Shown here: in pieces, positions 25,350-34,120 of the stretch
Layout of the letters: each line of letters opens with the position of its first letter
Numbering within the stretch: the stretch's first letter is position 1
Source: Anaerobacillus alkaliphilus
GTDB lineage: Bacteria; Bacillota; Bacilli; Bacillales; Anaerobacillaceae
NCBI RefSeq assembly: GCF_004116265.1
Contig: NZ_QOUX01000045.1
Span: 62,001 to 126,000, forward strand
Length of the DNA: 64,000 bases
Direction of reading: 5' to 3'
Made by a program: the position numbers and the translations under genes
The notes under the pieces: model-generated
What the model was told of the DNA's origin: nothing
What the model saw: the letters and a program-made list of their open reading frames with translations, nothing else
The model's database searches: none

Positions 25350-26813
25350 TTGTCATACGATGAATTAGTACACCCAGCATCAAAAGATTTTGATCAGAAT
25401 ATCGCTTATTTAAGCAGAGAACTTGGTGTAGATAAAAGTTTTGATTTAATCCGAATAGACTTGGAGTATGGCGGTAAAAAAATGGCTTTCTTTCTTGTCG
25501 ATGGTTTTGCCAAAGATGAGGCCTTAACTCAAATCCAAAGAGAGTTTATGCGAATTAAAGATGAAGAGTTAACGGTTGATGCGTTACGAACGCTAGTAAG
25601 GTCAAAGATCCCATACGTAGAAATTGATACAGAAAAAGATTTAGAAAAGGTTATTGATCAAGTCCTTGCAGGTCCAACTGCTGTTGTAGTTGAAGGCATT
25701 GATGAAGTCATTTTAATCGACACTAGAACATATCCTGTGCGAGGTCCTGAAGAACCTGATACTGAACAAGTGATTCGTGGTGCTAAGGATGGGTTTGTTG
25801 AAACGTTAGTTATGAACTGTGCGCTAGCAAGAAGGAGAGTAAGAGATAGGACACTCCGTAATGAATTTATGACAGTTGGACGTCGTTCAAAAACTGATAT
25901 ATGTGTAACCTACATTGAAGACATCGCTGATCCATTCATCGTAACAGAAGTCAAAAAAGCGTTAGATAGAATTGATACAGATGGGTTACCAATGGGAGAT
26001 AAAACAATTGAAGAATACTTATTTGGTCAGCACTATAATCCGTATCCACTAGTACGTTATACGGAACGACCAGATGTGGCTGCAGCACATCTATTTGAAG
26101 GGCATATTATTATTATGGTAGATGGCTCCCCAAGTGTAATTATTACTCCTACAACCTTTTGGCATCATCTTCAACATGCTGAAGAATATAGACAAAAGCC
26201 TATTATTGGAATTGCTTTACGATTAGTTAGATTTTCAGCTGTTTGGGTATCGATATTTCTTCTACCATTGTGGCTTTTACTTGCGACAAATCAAAATTTA
26301 TTACCAGAAACATTAGCATATATCGGTCCAAATGAAACAGGAAGTGTTCCATTGTTAGGTCAGTTTATTATTGCCGAAATTGGAATAGAAATGCTGAGAA
26401 TGGCAGCAATTCATACTCCTTCCGCATTGGCAACGGCCTTAGGTTTAGTAGCGGCAATTCTCATTGGTCAAGTTGCGATTGATGTAGGTTTGTTTTCACC
26501 AGAAGTTGTCTTATATCTAGCTGTAGCAGCTGTAGGTTCTTTTGCAACCCCAAGCTATGAAATGAGCTTAGCAAATCGGTTGATTCGCGTAGGTCTACTA
26601 GTTGCCACAGGTTTCTTTAACGTTTTCGGTTATGTAATTGGGGTAACATTGTTATTTCTGTTGTTAACAACAATGAAGGTGTATCATACACCATATCTAT
26701 GGCCGTTTATGCCATTTTCAGCAAGAAGCTTTCGTGATGTTATCTTTAGGTCACCAATCCCATTAAAACGACAACGACCAAAAGCAATTCATCCTTTAGA
26801 TGAGGATCGGTGA
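25350..26813 (+). CDS. spoVAF: Spore germination protein SpoVAF (GerA-type A subunit family)
   Basis: 487 residues from a TTG at 25350 behind GTGGAGGCG; the frame extends 17 codons further upstream without a good site. N-terminal soluble half (about 1-280) with the GerA-family stretch LVRSKIPYVEIDTE and PYPLVRYTERPDVAAAHL. C-terminal half with four to five membrane segments and PFMPFSARSFRDVIFRSP. The family sits in the spore inner membrane. SpoVAF belongs to the spoVA set acting in Ca-dipicolinate release and germination. Here it stands alone, next to an ArsR regulator, without other spoVA genes. Confidence 0.9.
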   Translation: MSYDELVHPASKDFDQNIAYLSRELGVDKSFDLIRIDLEYGGKKMAFFLVDGFAKDEALTQIQREFMRIKDEELTVDALRTLVRSKIPYVEIDTEKDLEKVIDQVLAGPTAVVVEGIDEVILIDTRTYPVRGPEEPDTEQVIRGAKDGFVETLVMNCALARRRVRDRTLRNEFMTVGRRSKTDICVTYIEDIADPFIVTEVKKALDRIDTDGLPMGDKTIEEYLFGQHYNPYPLVRYTERPDVAAAHLFEGHIIIMVDGSPSVIITPTTFWHHLQHAEEYRQKPIIGIALRLVRFSAVWVSIFLLPLWLLLATNQNLLPETLAYIGPNETGSVPLLGQFIIAEIGIEMLRMAAIHTPSALATALGLVAAILIGQVAIDVGLFSPEVVLYLAVAAVGSFATPSYEMSLANRLIRVGLLVATGFFNVFGYVIGVTLLFLLLTTMKVYHTPYLWPFMPFSARSFRDVIFRSPIPLKRQRPKAIHPLDEDR

Positions 26814-26818
26814 ATAGA

Positions 26819-26851
26819 AAACAGGGTGGCATTTTGGCCACCCTGTTTTTG
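26819..26851. terminator. Terminator after spoVAF
   Basis: AACAGGGTGGC / GCCACCCTGTT stem with T run, between convergent genes. Confidence 0.88.
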
Positions 26852-26864
26852 TTAGAGACAATTA

Positions 26865-27263
26865 CTATTCCATATCACGCTTATAAATCTCATCTTGTAT
26901 AAAAAACTCGGGTTCTTTGCCATAGTTAATCGCAGTATTACTAGCTAGAACTAGTCCAATTGGAGTATCATGGCCGTCGTTAACTACTGTAAATGGAATT
27001 TTGTACTTTGCTGCTTCCTTAAGATAGTTAGAATAAAGGGTATAGGTTAACTCTCCATTAATAAATAAATGTGCATCTTTCTTTGTCTTCATTACATCAA
27101 TAGCTTCAGAGTACATTCCTTTATGGATTACTTGTCTATTCGTTAGCGCCAAATAAATTCTTTCACTGATTGTTGATAAGAATAATGCCCGTTCTTCTGG
27201 AAGTGTTTCGGGACTTCCGTAAATTCCCCTTTGTAATACATCTTGAAGTTTGTTATTTGCCAT
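26865..27263 (-). CDS. YueI family protein
   Basis: 132 residues from the ATG at 27263 (AAAAGAGG upstream). It matches the YueI/DUF1694 family in length and in the segments LQRGIYGSPETLPEER, FLSTISERIYLAL and NDGHDTPIGLVLASN. Cytoplasmic, no known biochemical function. Resembles an L7Ae-like alpha/beta fold in family descriptions. Monocistronic. Confidence 0.82.
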   Translation of the reverse strand: MANNKLQDVLQRGIYGSPETLPEERALFLSTISERIYLALTNRQVIHKGMYSEAIDVMKTKKDAHLFINGELTYTLYSNYLKEAAKYKIPFTVVNDGHDTPIGLVLASNTAINYGKEPEFFIQDEIYKRDME

Positions 27264-27363
27264 GTTTATGCCTCTTTTCAACAAAATCATTTTCTTGTCC
27301 TTAATATAAACCTACAAACATAAACTAATACAAGTATACAAGTATTAGAAATGGGGTGAGGTT

Positions 27364-27873
27364 TTGGCAATTATTATATCTTCTATTTTAACCGTATTCA
27401 TAGCAGGGCTGTCAACAGGAGGGTTACTTGTTTCTAGGCGGATTGACCCTCATCAAACAGTATTTCTAGTGGTAGGTTTAGCTTTTTTTCTGTTCTCCTA
27501 TATAGGGATGTTTTTGGGAAGTAAGAGTTCTGGCTTTATAAGCCATGGAGCATTTAGCATTTTCTTTGGATTGTTTTGTTTTGGTCTGATTGGGTTTTTA
27601 GTTTGGAAATATGATCCTTCTTTTGGTTTTGTGAAGCAAGAACCTGCGACTTTATCAATTTTTGTTGCCTTTTTTCTACTACTAGGATTTGAACTAGGAG
27701 TTTTGGAACTGTCTCTTTGGTTCACACTATTTGGCTTCCTCTTTTTTGTGGGTGGCTTAATTGTCGGTTTTATGTTTATTTATCAAATTATTCAACGTCA
27801 TCGTAGCCCGCAATTTTTTGCACTTATACCTCTTATTCCTCTGCTTTTCATTGGTCTTTTTAAACTGATATAA
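27364..27873 (+). CDS. Polytopic membrane protein, function unknown
   Basis: 169 residues, TTG start behind GGGGTGAGG. Five to six hydrophobic helices span nearly the whole protein, with short polar loops (SRRIDPHQT, KYDPSFGFVKQEP). No recognisable family. It precedes yqgQ by 30 nt and may be cotranscribed with it. Confidence 0.6.
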   Translation: MAIIISSILTVFIAGLSTGGLLVSRRIDPHQTVFLVVGLAFFLFSYIGMFLGSKSSGFISHGAFSIFFGLFCFGLIGFLVWKYDPSFGFVKQEPATLSIFVAFFLLLGFELGVLELSLWFTLFGFLFFVGGLIVGFMFIYQIIQRHRSPQFFALIPLIPLLFIGLFKLI

Positions 27874-27903
27874 TAGTCAGGAGAATGAAAGGGTGGAAGA
27901 TAG

Positions 27904-28107
27904 ATGAAGACGATGTATGAATTAAGACAATTTTTACAAAAACATGGTGCTTTTATTTATACAGGTGATCGAGCAGGCGATCTTGAACTTTTTGAGATGG
28001 AATTAAGGCAGTTATACGAATGGAATATGATTGATGTTTTGACACTTCAACAAGGCTTACTGATCCTCAAAAAAGAGTTAAGTGAATACCAAAAGGGAAA
28101 TTCTTGA
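27904..28107 (+). CDS. yqgQ: YqgQ family (DUF910) small protein
   Basis: 67 residues, all-helical, matching YqgQ/DUF910 (MYELRQFLQKHGAFIYTGDRAGDLELFEMELRQLYEWN...). Function is unproven; the family is always found next to glcK or gluP in Bacilli, as here, though an ABC-like gene intervenes. Start ATG behind GGGTGGAAG. Confidence 0.9.
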   Translation: MKTMYELRQFLQKHGAFIYTGDRAGDLELFEMELRQLYEWNMIDVLTLQQGLLILKKELSEYQKGNS

Positions 28108-28152
28108 TTTTTATATGGCATGGTGTGACACACTATAATTGGGTGAGAAATT

Positions 28153-29241
28153 ATGAGTATACTTTCATTAAACCGGGTCTGGAAAAGAACAGACAACGCG
28201 TTCTGGCTAAAAAATATTACGTTTGAAATACATGAGGGGGACTGGCTCTTAATCTCAGGTCCAGTTGGACAAGGAAAAGAAGAGTTACAACAAATTCTTT
28301 TAGGGTTCGATACGGACTGGGATGGGGAGATCCTCCTACATAAAAAAAGTATAAAAGAAATTACTTCTTATAATGATAAGATTGCCTTTATACCCAATAT
28401 GATAATGGACGAACAAAAACTTGAAAGTGTATATGAATATTTGGCCTTTCCATTAAAAATTCAAGAACTTTCAGAAGAGAAAATTGCTGAAGAAATTCAT
28501 TCTGTAGCCAAAAATATTGATCCTTTTATTGACCTTGAAAAACCGATAAAAGAGTTATCTTTCAAGGAAGGGGTACTCATCACATGTATTAGAGCTATTT
28601 TATCTAAACCGAGTCTCATAATCATCGATGAACCGTTCTATCAATTCCCGAATAGCAAAAGAAAAGAAATTATACACGTAGTGAAAGAATTTCATGATAA
28701 CTGGGCAGGCTGTCCTGTCGTTATATTTAGTAGTTATAACAAAGAATGGCTTTCTTTTGTCAATCGTTTAGCTATTATCCAGGGTTACGAACTTCTACAA
28801 ATTGGAGATCCAAAATCCTTAGTTGAAGAACCAAAATCAATTTTTGTGGCAAAATACATCCATGGCGAAGGCTTCACCCTTTTAAGAGGAAAGCTAAAAG
28901 GAAATCACTTTACGAGCAATGGTTTTTCATGTTCCTTGCCACTAATAAAGTTTAGTGAAGATAAGTTCTATGAAGGACAAGACGTTGTCATTGGAATTCA
29001 TGCGACAAGCTTTCAGATAAACGAAGGAAGAGATACTTCTGATATAGTGTTGAAAGTACCAGTACATATAGTATTAGAGGAGGATTTCTATTACAAGTTG
29101 TATACTAATGTCGATAGTCAACCTCTAGTTGCCCATGTGAAAAAAAGTGGTAAAATGAACGAAGGGGAACAAATACAATTGTCACTTCCTTTCGAAAATT
29201 TGTTGTTTTTTGATAGGAATACAGAAAAAAGATTAATGTAA
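28153..29241 (+). CDS. Degenerate ABC ATPase (MalK/UgpC-like) with C-terminal TOBE-type region
   Basis: 362 residues with the order of a sugar-importer ATPase: nucleotide-binding domain (about 1-230) and a C-terminal TOBE-like part (about 235-360). Several catalytic elements are changed. The Walker A reads GPVGQGKEE, with Glu in place of the Ser/Thr that holds magnesium. The Q-loop Gln is absent (AFIPNMI), the LSGGQ signature reads LSFKEG, and the H-loop His is replaced (SSYNKEW). Walker B (LIIIDEP) is intact. No permease or binding protein is nearby. Probably a non-hydrolysing pseudo-ATPase. Its place between yqgQ and glcK, 14 nt ahead of the latter, suggests a link to sugar sensing, which is inference. 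Confidence 0.72.
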   Translation: MSILSLNRVWKRTDNAFWLKNITFEIHEGDWLLISGPVGQGKEELQQILLGFDTDWDGEILLHKKSIKEITSYNDKIAFIPNMIMDEQKLESVYEYLAFPLKIQELSEEKIAEEIHSVAKNIDPFIDLEKPIKELSFKEGVLITCIRAILSKPSLIIIDEPFYQFPNSKRKEIIHVVKEFHDNWAGCPVVIFSSYNKEWLSFVNRLAIIQGYELLQIGDPKSLVEEPKSIFVAKYIHGEGFTLLRGKLKGNHFTSNGFSCSLPLIKFSEDKFYEGQDVVIGIHATSFQINEGRDTSDIVLKVPVHIVLEEDFYYKLYTNVDSQPLVAHVKKSGKMNEGEQIQLSLPFENLLFFDRNTEKRLM

Positions 29242-29255
29242 AGAGGTTGATATGA

Positions 29256-30227
29256 ATGAGTAGTCATTGGTTTGTAGGCGTGGATATTGGGGGAACAACG
29301 ATTAAGCTAGCAATTATTGATACATACGGGGAAATCATAACTAAGTGGGAAATCCCCACAAATACAGAAGATGAAGGAAAAAGAATACCTATTGAATTAA
29401 GTAAAGCTATTTTCACAAAAATGGAAGAGATCAATGAACCAAAAGAAAAGCTAAGAGGGATTGGTGTAGGAGCCCCGGGCTTTATTGATATGGATACTGG
29501 TCTTATATATCGTGCAGTGAATATCGGTTGGACCAATTTCCCTTTAAAAGATCTAATTGAAGTTGAAACTGGTCTTCCAGTTGTTGTAGATAATGATGCT
29601 AACTTAGCAGCTCTAGGTGAAATGTGGCGTGGAGCTGGTGAGGGTGCTAAGAATTTATTAGCTGTTACTCTAGGGACGGGTGTTGGTGGTGGCTTAATCG
29701 CGAATGGACAAATTTTGCATGGAGTCAATGGAATGGCAGGAGAAATTGGTCATATCACATCAATTGCTAAGGGGGGAGCACCCTGCAACTGTGGGAAAAC
29801 CGGTTGTTTAGAAACAATTGCTTCTGCAACAGGAATTGCTCGAATTGCTACAGAAAAAGTGATAGGTGGCATTACTAGTAGTGAACTAAAGGAAGTTTTT
29901 AATCGAGAAGGCAAATTATCAGCAAAGGATGTTTTTGATGCTGCTAAAAACCAAGATTCTCTTGCTTTAGAGGTTATTGATGAGATAAGTTTTCATTTAG
30001 GTTTAGCAATTGCTAACTTGGCTAATGCATTAAATCCTGAGAAGATTGTACTTGGTGGAGGTGTTTCTAAAGCTGGCGAGTTCTTAACTACTTCTATTCA
30101 AAAGCATTTTGAAGCCTATGCATTACCGCGTGTCGTTGAAGGAGCAAACATTGCAATTGCTACATTAGGGAATGATGCTGGTGTAATTGGTGCTGTTTGG
30201 CTCATTAAACAAAAGATAAACAAATAA
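29256..30227 (+). CDS. glcK: ROK family glucokinase
   Basis: Phosphorylates glucose to glucose-6-phosphate with ATP. 323 residues. ATP motif VGVDIGGTTIKLAI (about 7-20), catalytic Asp in VVDNDANLAALGE (about 105-117), and the ROK zinc signature CNCGKTGCLE (about 177-186). Position downstream of gluP and yqgQ is that of B. subtilis glcK. It starts 14 nt after the degenerate ABC gene, with its own terminator. Confidence 0.95.
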   Translation: MSSHWFVGVDIGGTTIKLAIIDTYGEIITKWEIPTNTEDEGKRIPIELSKAIFTKMEEINEPKEKLRGIGVGAPGFIDMDTGLIYRAVNIGWTNFPLKDLIEVETGLPVVVDNDANLAALGEMWRGAGEGAKNLLAVTLGTGVGGGLIANGQILHGVNGMAGEIGHITSIAKGGAPCNCGKTGCLETIASATGIARIATEKVIGGITSSELKEVFNREGKLSAKDVFDAAKNQDSLALEVIDEISFHLGLAIANLANALNPEKIVLGGGVSKAGEFLTTSIQKHFEAYALPRVVEGANIAIATLGNDAGVIGAVWLIKQKINK

Positions 30228-30235
30228 TTACTTAT

Positions 30236-30278
30236 ATAGTCAAACTTCTGTTCACAAGAAGTTTGACTATTTTTTTTT
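30236..30278 (+). terminator. Terminator of glcK
   Basis: Perfect 14-bp stem ATAGTCAAACTTCT / AGAAGTTTGACTAT and a run of T. Confidence 0.92.
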
Positions 30279-30357
30279 GACCCAAGTTTTTCTATTCTAT
30301 TTTGTTTGAGACTCCCGTCGATTAATGGGATAATAAAGAGACAAGGAGGGGGTTAAT

Positions 30358-31491
30358 GTGAAGAAATTTTCTGCTATTCTTATACTTATCTTCCTACTTA
30401 GTTGTGATCAATTAGGTGAAACTGAATTTTTACCTAGTAGCGATTTATCCGGTAATTCCTCTAGGCTGCTAGCTAAATCAGGCATACCTTTGTCTCTAAC
30501 AAATATAGAGCAAGTACAAAGCATAGGGGCGTCCATGTATAGTTTTGTAACTATTAATGATTGGTATGATAACGAGTCATTACTTTATTTGACGGATGAA
30601 AATGGACTGTCAATTGTTTACAAGTTTCATATATTAACAGGGGAAGAAGAAATCTTTTTTCAGTTGGATCAACCGATTATTAGCTTAGAAGCGAATAGAA
30701 ATTTCTCTATTTTTGTGATTGAAGTTTCGACAATGAGAGGAAATAAGGAACTCTATTTTTTAAGTAAAAAGGGAGAGGTTTTATATACGTTAAGTGAATT
30801 AGGTGAGCACTACGAGTTATATTGGAACCCTCATACAGAAGGTGAATTGACGGTTGCGACAGTTCAAGATGACTTTTCAATAGAATTATTCCACCTTAAT
30901 CTTAACACAAAGGAAGTAAGAAATTTCGAGTTTGATCATTTCTACATTCAATGGATGAACAAGGAGGAACTAGCCTATTTAAATTGGGACATGTATTCAC
31001 TTAGTTTCTATGCAACGTTATATACGTATGATGTAAAGGAACAAAGAGAAACAAAACTTCTTGACGAAATTATTACTTTTTTCTCATTTGGTGATGTATT
31101 TCTAACAGTCTCAATAGAAGATAAAAATGTATCGAAATCTGACTATATTTTCTATGATACTCAGACCAAAGAGGAAATATCGAGTATAAAAATTCCAATA
31201 CTAAATACGTATTCAGAACAATGGTGGATTCCTTTCCAAGATTATGACGCTAGCAGTAATACTTTTTATATTTTACAACCTCTGAGCAATGGTGACTTAT
31301 TTGATTACTCAGAGGGATATAGGTTGGTTTCCTTTGAGGTTGAAACAGAAAAAACAAAAGATATTGCTCTACTTAGTGAAGACTTCCCTCTCAAAGCTTC
31401 CCCGGACGGTCAGTGGTTAGTGTACGGGTACCAATTAGAAAACTTGGTTGATATAAAAAAGAAAAAAATACATTCTTTACTACATTGGTAA
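30358..31491 (+). CDS. YqgU-like lipoprotein, beta-propeller type
   Basis: 377 residues, GTG start behind AAGGAGGGGG. The signal peptide ends in a clear lipobox (IFLLSC, Cys near residue 16), so the mature protein should be lipid-anchored outside. The rest is beta-rich with repeated blocks (SLEANRNFSIFVI, YWNPHTEGELTVATV, KASPDGQWLVYGY) typical of a propeller. Its position after glcK matches B. subtilis yqgU, a lipoprotein without known function. Confidence 0.75.
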   Translation: MKKFSAILILIFLLSCDQLGETEFLPSSDLSGNSSRLLAKSGIPLSLTNIEQVQSIGASMYSFVTINDWYDNESLLYLTDENGLSIVYKFHILTGEEEIFFQLDQPIISLEANRNFSIFVIEVSTMRGNKELYFLSKKGEVLYTLSELGEHYELYWNPHTEGELTVATVQDDFSIELFHLNLNTKEVRNFEFDHFYIQWMNKEELAYLNWDMYSLSFYATLYTYDVKEQRETKLLDEIITFFSFGDVFLTVSIEDKNVSKSDYIFYDTQTKEEISSIKIPILNTYSEQWWIPFQDYDASSNTFYILQPLSNGDLFDYSEGYRLVSFEVETEKTKDIALLSEDFPLKASPDGQWLVYGYQLENLVDIKKKKIHSLLHW

Positions 31492-31555
31492 GTAAAACGA
31501 TTGAAATTACCTAGATTTCTGTCATAATTAAAGAAAATGTAAAAACTTTATAGAA

Positions 31556-31640
31556 GACTAGGGGTGCCGCTTTTAGGCTGAGAAAAAGGTAAGACTTTTA
31601 CCCTTGAACCTGATTTGGATTATACCAGCGTAGGGAAGTC
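31556..31640 (+). promoter_or_regulatory. TPP riboswitch (THI element)
   Basis: The conserved TPP aptamer blocks are in order: GGGGTGCC, GGCTGAGA, ACCCTTGAACCTGA, and a P1 return strand ending TAGGGAAGTC that pairs with GACTAGGGG. It senses thiamine diphosphate and switches off thiESD expression, through the terminator that follows. Confidence 0.96.
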
Positions 31641-31660
31641 GTTGATTTGCTATGAACTAG

Positions 31661-31696
31661 CCGTAATCCGTCTTTCTTGGGTTACGGTTTTATTTT
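31661..31696 (+). terminator. Riboswitch-controlled terminator before thiE
   Basis: CCGTAA.CC / GG.TTACGG stem followed by TTTTATTTT, 20 nt after the aptamer. Confidence 0.85.
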
Positions 31697-31727
31697 AGTT
31701 AGAGTATGAAATTTTCGGAGGTTGATT

Positions 31728-32354
31728 ATGAAAGAATTTCGTTTATATGCAATAACAGGAGAAGAGTTTCATCAAGGAAGAGATTTAATTGAAGTGATGG
31801 AAGCGGCCATTGTTGGCGGGGTTGACATCTTTCAACTTCGAGATAAAAACAGTAGTAAAAAGGTAGTATTTGAGAAAGCAAAACGACTAAAAGAATTAGC
31901 CCAAAAGTATAGTGTGCCGTTCATTGTGAATGACCATATTGACATTGCATTAGCCGTTGATGCAGACGGTATTCATTTGGGTCAAGATGATTTACCACTT
32001 CAAGAGGCCAGAAAAATTTTTGGTCAGAATAAAATTATTGGGATTTCAACCCACGAAATAGCAGAAGCAAGAGAAGCCGAACTTAATGGTGCCGATTATA
32101 TAGGTGTTGGTCCAATTTTCCCGACAAAGAGTAAAGTAGATGTGGTTGACCCTGTGACGACAAAGTATATTGAGGAAGTCGTAAAAGAGATTACAATTCC
32201 TTTTGTAGCAATCGGAGGAATAAAGCTTCATAACGTTGATCAAGTGTTAGCCGCTGGAGCAACTAGAATATGTGCAATTAGTGAGATTGTCGGCAATGAA
32301 GATATTACAAAAACATGTCAAGAATTTATAAAGAAGATTGAAGCAAGGAGGTAG
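31728..32354 (+). CDS. thiE: Thiamine-phosphate synthase
   Basis: Joins HMP-PP and the thiazole phosphate to thiamine phosphate. 208 residues from the ATG at 31728, 6 nt behind CGGAGG. TIM-barrel signatures: DIFQLRDKN (about 32-40), VNDHIDIALAVDADGIHLGQ, ADYIGVGPIFPTKSK and VAIGGI. The HLGQDD and GPIFPTKSK stretches fit ThiE rather than TenI. First gene of the TPP-controlled thiE-thiS-thiD operon. Confidence 0.94.
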   Translation: MKEFRLYAITGEEFHQGRDLIEVMEAAIVGGVDIFQLRDKNSSKKVVFEKAKRLKELAQKYSVPFIVNDHIDIALAVDADGIHLGQDDLPLQEARKIFGQNKIIGISTHEIAEAREAELNGADYIGVGPIFPTKSKVDVVDPVTTKYIEEVVKEITIPFVAIGGIKLHNVDQVLAAGATRICAISEIVGNEDITKTCQEFIKKIEARR

Positions 32355-32359
32355 GGGTA

Positions 32360-32557
32360 TTGTTTATTTTTATTAACGGAGAAAAGACCGAATTATCCTT
32401 AGAGACACTAGCAGATGTGGTTAACCATTATAAACTAGATGAACAACTAGTTGTCACTGAAGTGGATGGAGAAATTATTGGGTGTGAAGATCGTCCTCGC
32501 ACAAAATTACAGGAAGGTATGAAAATTGAAATTGTACAGTTCGTTGGCGGTGGTTGA
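32360..32557 (+). CDS. thiS: Sulfur carrier protein ThiS
   Basis: 65 residues, TTG start behind AAGGAGGTAGGGG. Ubiquitin-like fold ending in the required Gly-Gly (QFVGGG), which is adenylated by ThiF and carries sulfur for the thiazole ring. Lies 5 nt after thiE. thiG, thiO and thiF are not adjacent; a ThiF/MoeB homologue lies at 17350. Confidence 0.92.
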   Translation: MFIFINGEKTELSLETLADVVNHYKLDEQLVVTEVDGEIIGCEDRPRTKLQEGMKIEIVQFVGGG

Positions 32558-32604
32558 TTAAAGTTCTTTACGAAGAATAGAAACAAAGTGGAGGGTCATA
32601 AATT

Positions 32605-33405
32605 ATGACGATAGCGAAAGCATTAACTATTGCCGGCTCTGATTGTGGTGGCGGTGCGGGCATTCAGGCGGATTTAAAATCATTTCAAGAGCGTGATGTG
32701 TTTGGTATGAGCGTTATTACTGTTTTAACAGCTCAAAATACACTAGGAGTTCATGGTGTATATCCCCAAACACTTGAGGCTATTGGTGCTCAAATTGATG
32801 CGATTTTTCAAGATATGGGAACAGATGCAGTAAAAACAGGCATGCTTTTCTCCGATGAAATTGTTCATCTAGTCGTGGAAAAACTACAACAATATAAGGC
32901 TAAGAATATTGTTGTAGATCCTGTTATGATTGCTAAAGGAGGAGCCCCACTATTACAGAAACAAGCAATGGATACAGTAAAGTCACGTTTGCTTCCAATA
33001 GCTACAGTTATTACTCCTAATTTACCTGAAGCTTGTGAAATTCTAGGTTTAGACTCAATTAACACGCTTGAAGAAATGAAAAAAGCTGCGAAAGCACTTA
33101 GAGAGCTTGGACCTAAATATGTAGTATTAAAAGGTGGCCATTTAGAAGGGAGTAATGAAGCGGTCGATATCTTATTTGATGGTGAAGAATACTTTTATTT
33201 TACTGCAAAACGAATTGATACAATACATACTCATGGCACGGGTTGTACATTTGCCGCAGCAATTACGGCTGAACTAGCAAAAGGTAAGTCTGTACATGAA
33301 GCAGTTGGTACGGCTAAACAGTTTATTCAAGCTGCCATTGAGGAATCACTTTGTATTGGTAAAGGAATAGGTCCTACAAAGCATAGTGCATACCGTTTAA
33401 GATAG
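32605..33405 (+). CDS. thiD: Hydroxymethylpyrimidine (phosphate) kinase
   Basis: Phosphorylates HMP and HMP-P for thiamine synthesis. 266 residues, ribokinase fold. N-terminal ALTIAGSDCGGGAGIQADLK (about 6-25) with the unusual Cys-Gly-Gly where most homologues have Ser-Ser/Gly; anion hole HTHGTGCTFAAAI near 210 with catalytic Cys context. Some relatives act as pyridoxal kinases, but the operon points to ThiD. Terminator follows. Confidence 0.93.
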   Translation: MTIAKALTIAGSDCGGGAGIQADLKSFQERDVFGMSVITVLTAQNTLGVHGVYPQTLEAIGAQIDAIFQDMGTDAVKTGMLFSDEIVHLVVEKLQQYKAKNIVVDPVMIAKGGAPLLQKQAMDTVKSRLLPIATVITPNLPEACEILGLDSINTLEEMKKAAKALRELGPKYVVLKGGHLEGSNEAVDILFDGEEYFYFTAKRIDTIHTHGTGCTFAAAITAELAKGKSVHEAVGTAKQFIQAAIEESLCIGKGIGPTKHSAYRLR

Positions 33406-33406
33406 G

Positions 33407-33455
33407 TGATTAGGGATTGTTTAAAGTACGTATTACTTTGAAATAATCCCTTTTT
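33407..33455 (+). terminator. Terminator of the thi operon
   Basis: AGGGATT..TTT / AAA.AATCCCT stem with a T-rich tail. Confidence 0.75.
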
Positions 33456-33529
33456 CACTTTTTTCCTTATACATGCTATTCTAGTAGTAAAGTATCTGTT
33501 ATTAAGAGAGAAATGAGGAGATAGAAACA

Positions 33530-34114
33530 GTGAACAAATTTGTATTTTTCTTACCGGTAGGAGTAATGGCCCTATTGTTTTACTTTGGCTATCACTATAT
33601 TAATAATATTGATGCCACCACAAATGAATCGTTACAAAAAGATATCGTAGTTTCATTTGAGGCAAATCGAGAAGGCGATACAGTCACTATCATTGGAAAA
33701 TGGGACTGGACACAAATGCCAGTAGACGGGCTAGTTGGTAACGATTATATAACCATAGCATTTCAAGATAAAGCAGGAGCTACTCTTTTACCAGACAACA
33801 TTTATTCAACCGAATTAAATCTTCTTAAAGGAAATCAGGTATTACAAACCATAGAGGGTGAAGTAAATGAGAAAGGCATTGTATTTTCGTTTCCAAATGA
33901 AATTATTGATCACGAGAGTTACGGAAATCGAGGAGAAGTAACAGTTGTAGCTCGGTTAGATAGTAATGAGCAATATATGGCTTCGCTTTCATATGTACAT
34001 ACATGGCTTGATCATGAGCTGATTGCTTTTAATAGTCTATACTCGTTAGAAACTGGTCTTTCAGATATCCTAACTAATAAATATTGGGTAATCAATCGAT
34101 TAATTCAATTTTAA
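33530..34114 (+). CDS. Exported or membrane-anchored protein, unknown
   Basis: 194 residues from a GTG behind GAGGAG. One N-terminal membrane anchor (about 4-24), then an extracytoplasmic beta-rich domain (VVSFEANREGDTVTIIGKWDW, GEVTVVARLDSNEQYMASLSY). No family recognised. It is directly upstream (6 nt) of the DUF1385-YqgV fusion and likely cotranscribed with it. Confidence 0.6.
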   Translation: MNKFVFFLPVGVMALLFYFGYHYINNIDATTNESLQKDIVVSFEANREGDTVTIIGKWDWTQMPVDGLVGNDYITIAFQDKAGATLLPDNIYSTELNLLKGNQVLQTIEGEVNEKGIVFSFPNEIIDHESYGNRGEVTVVARLDSNEQYMASLSYVHTWLDHELIAFNSLYSLETGLSDILTNKYWVINRLIQF

Positions 34115-34120
34115 AGGGGC

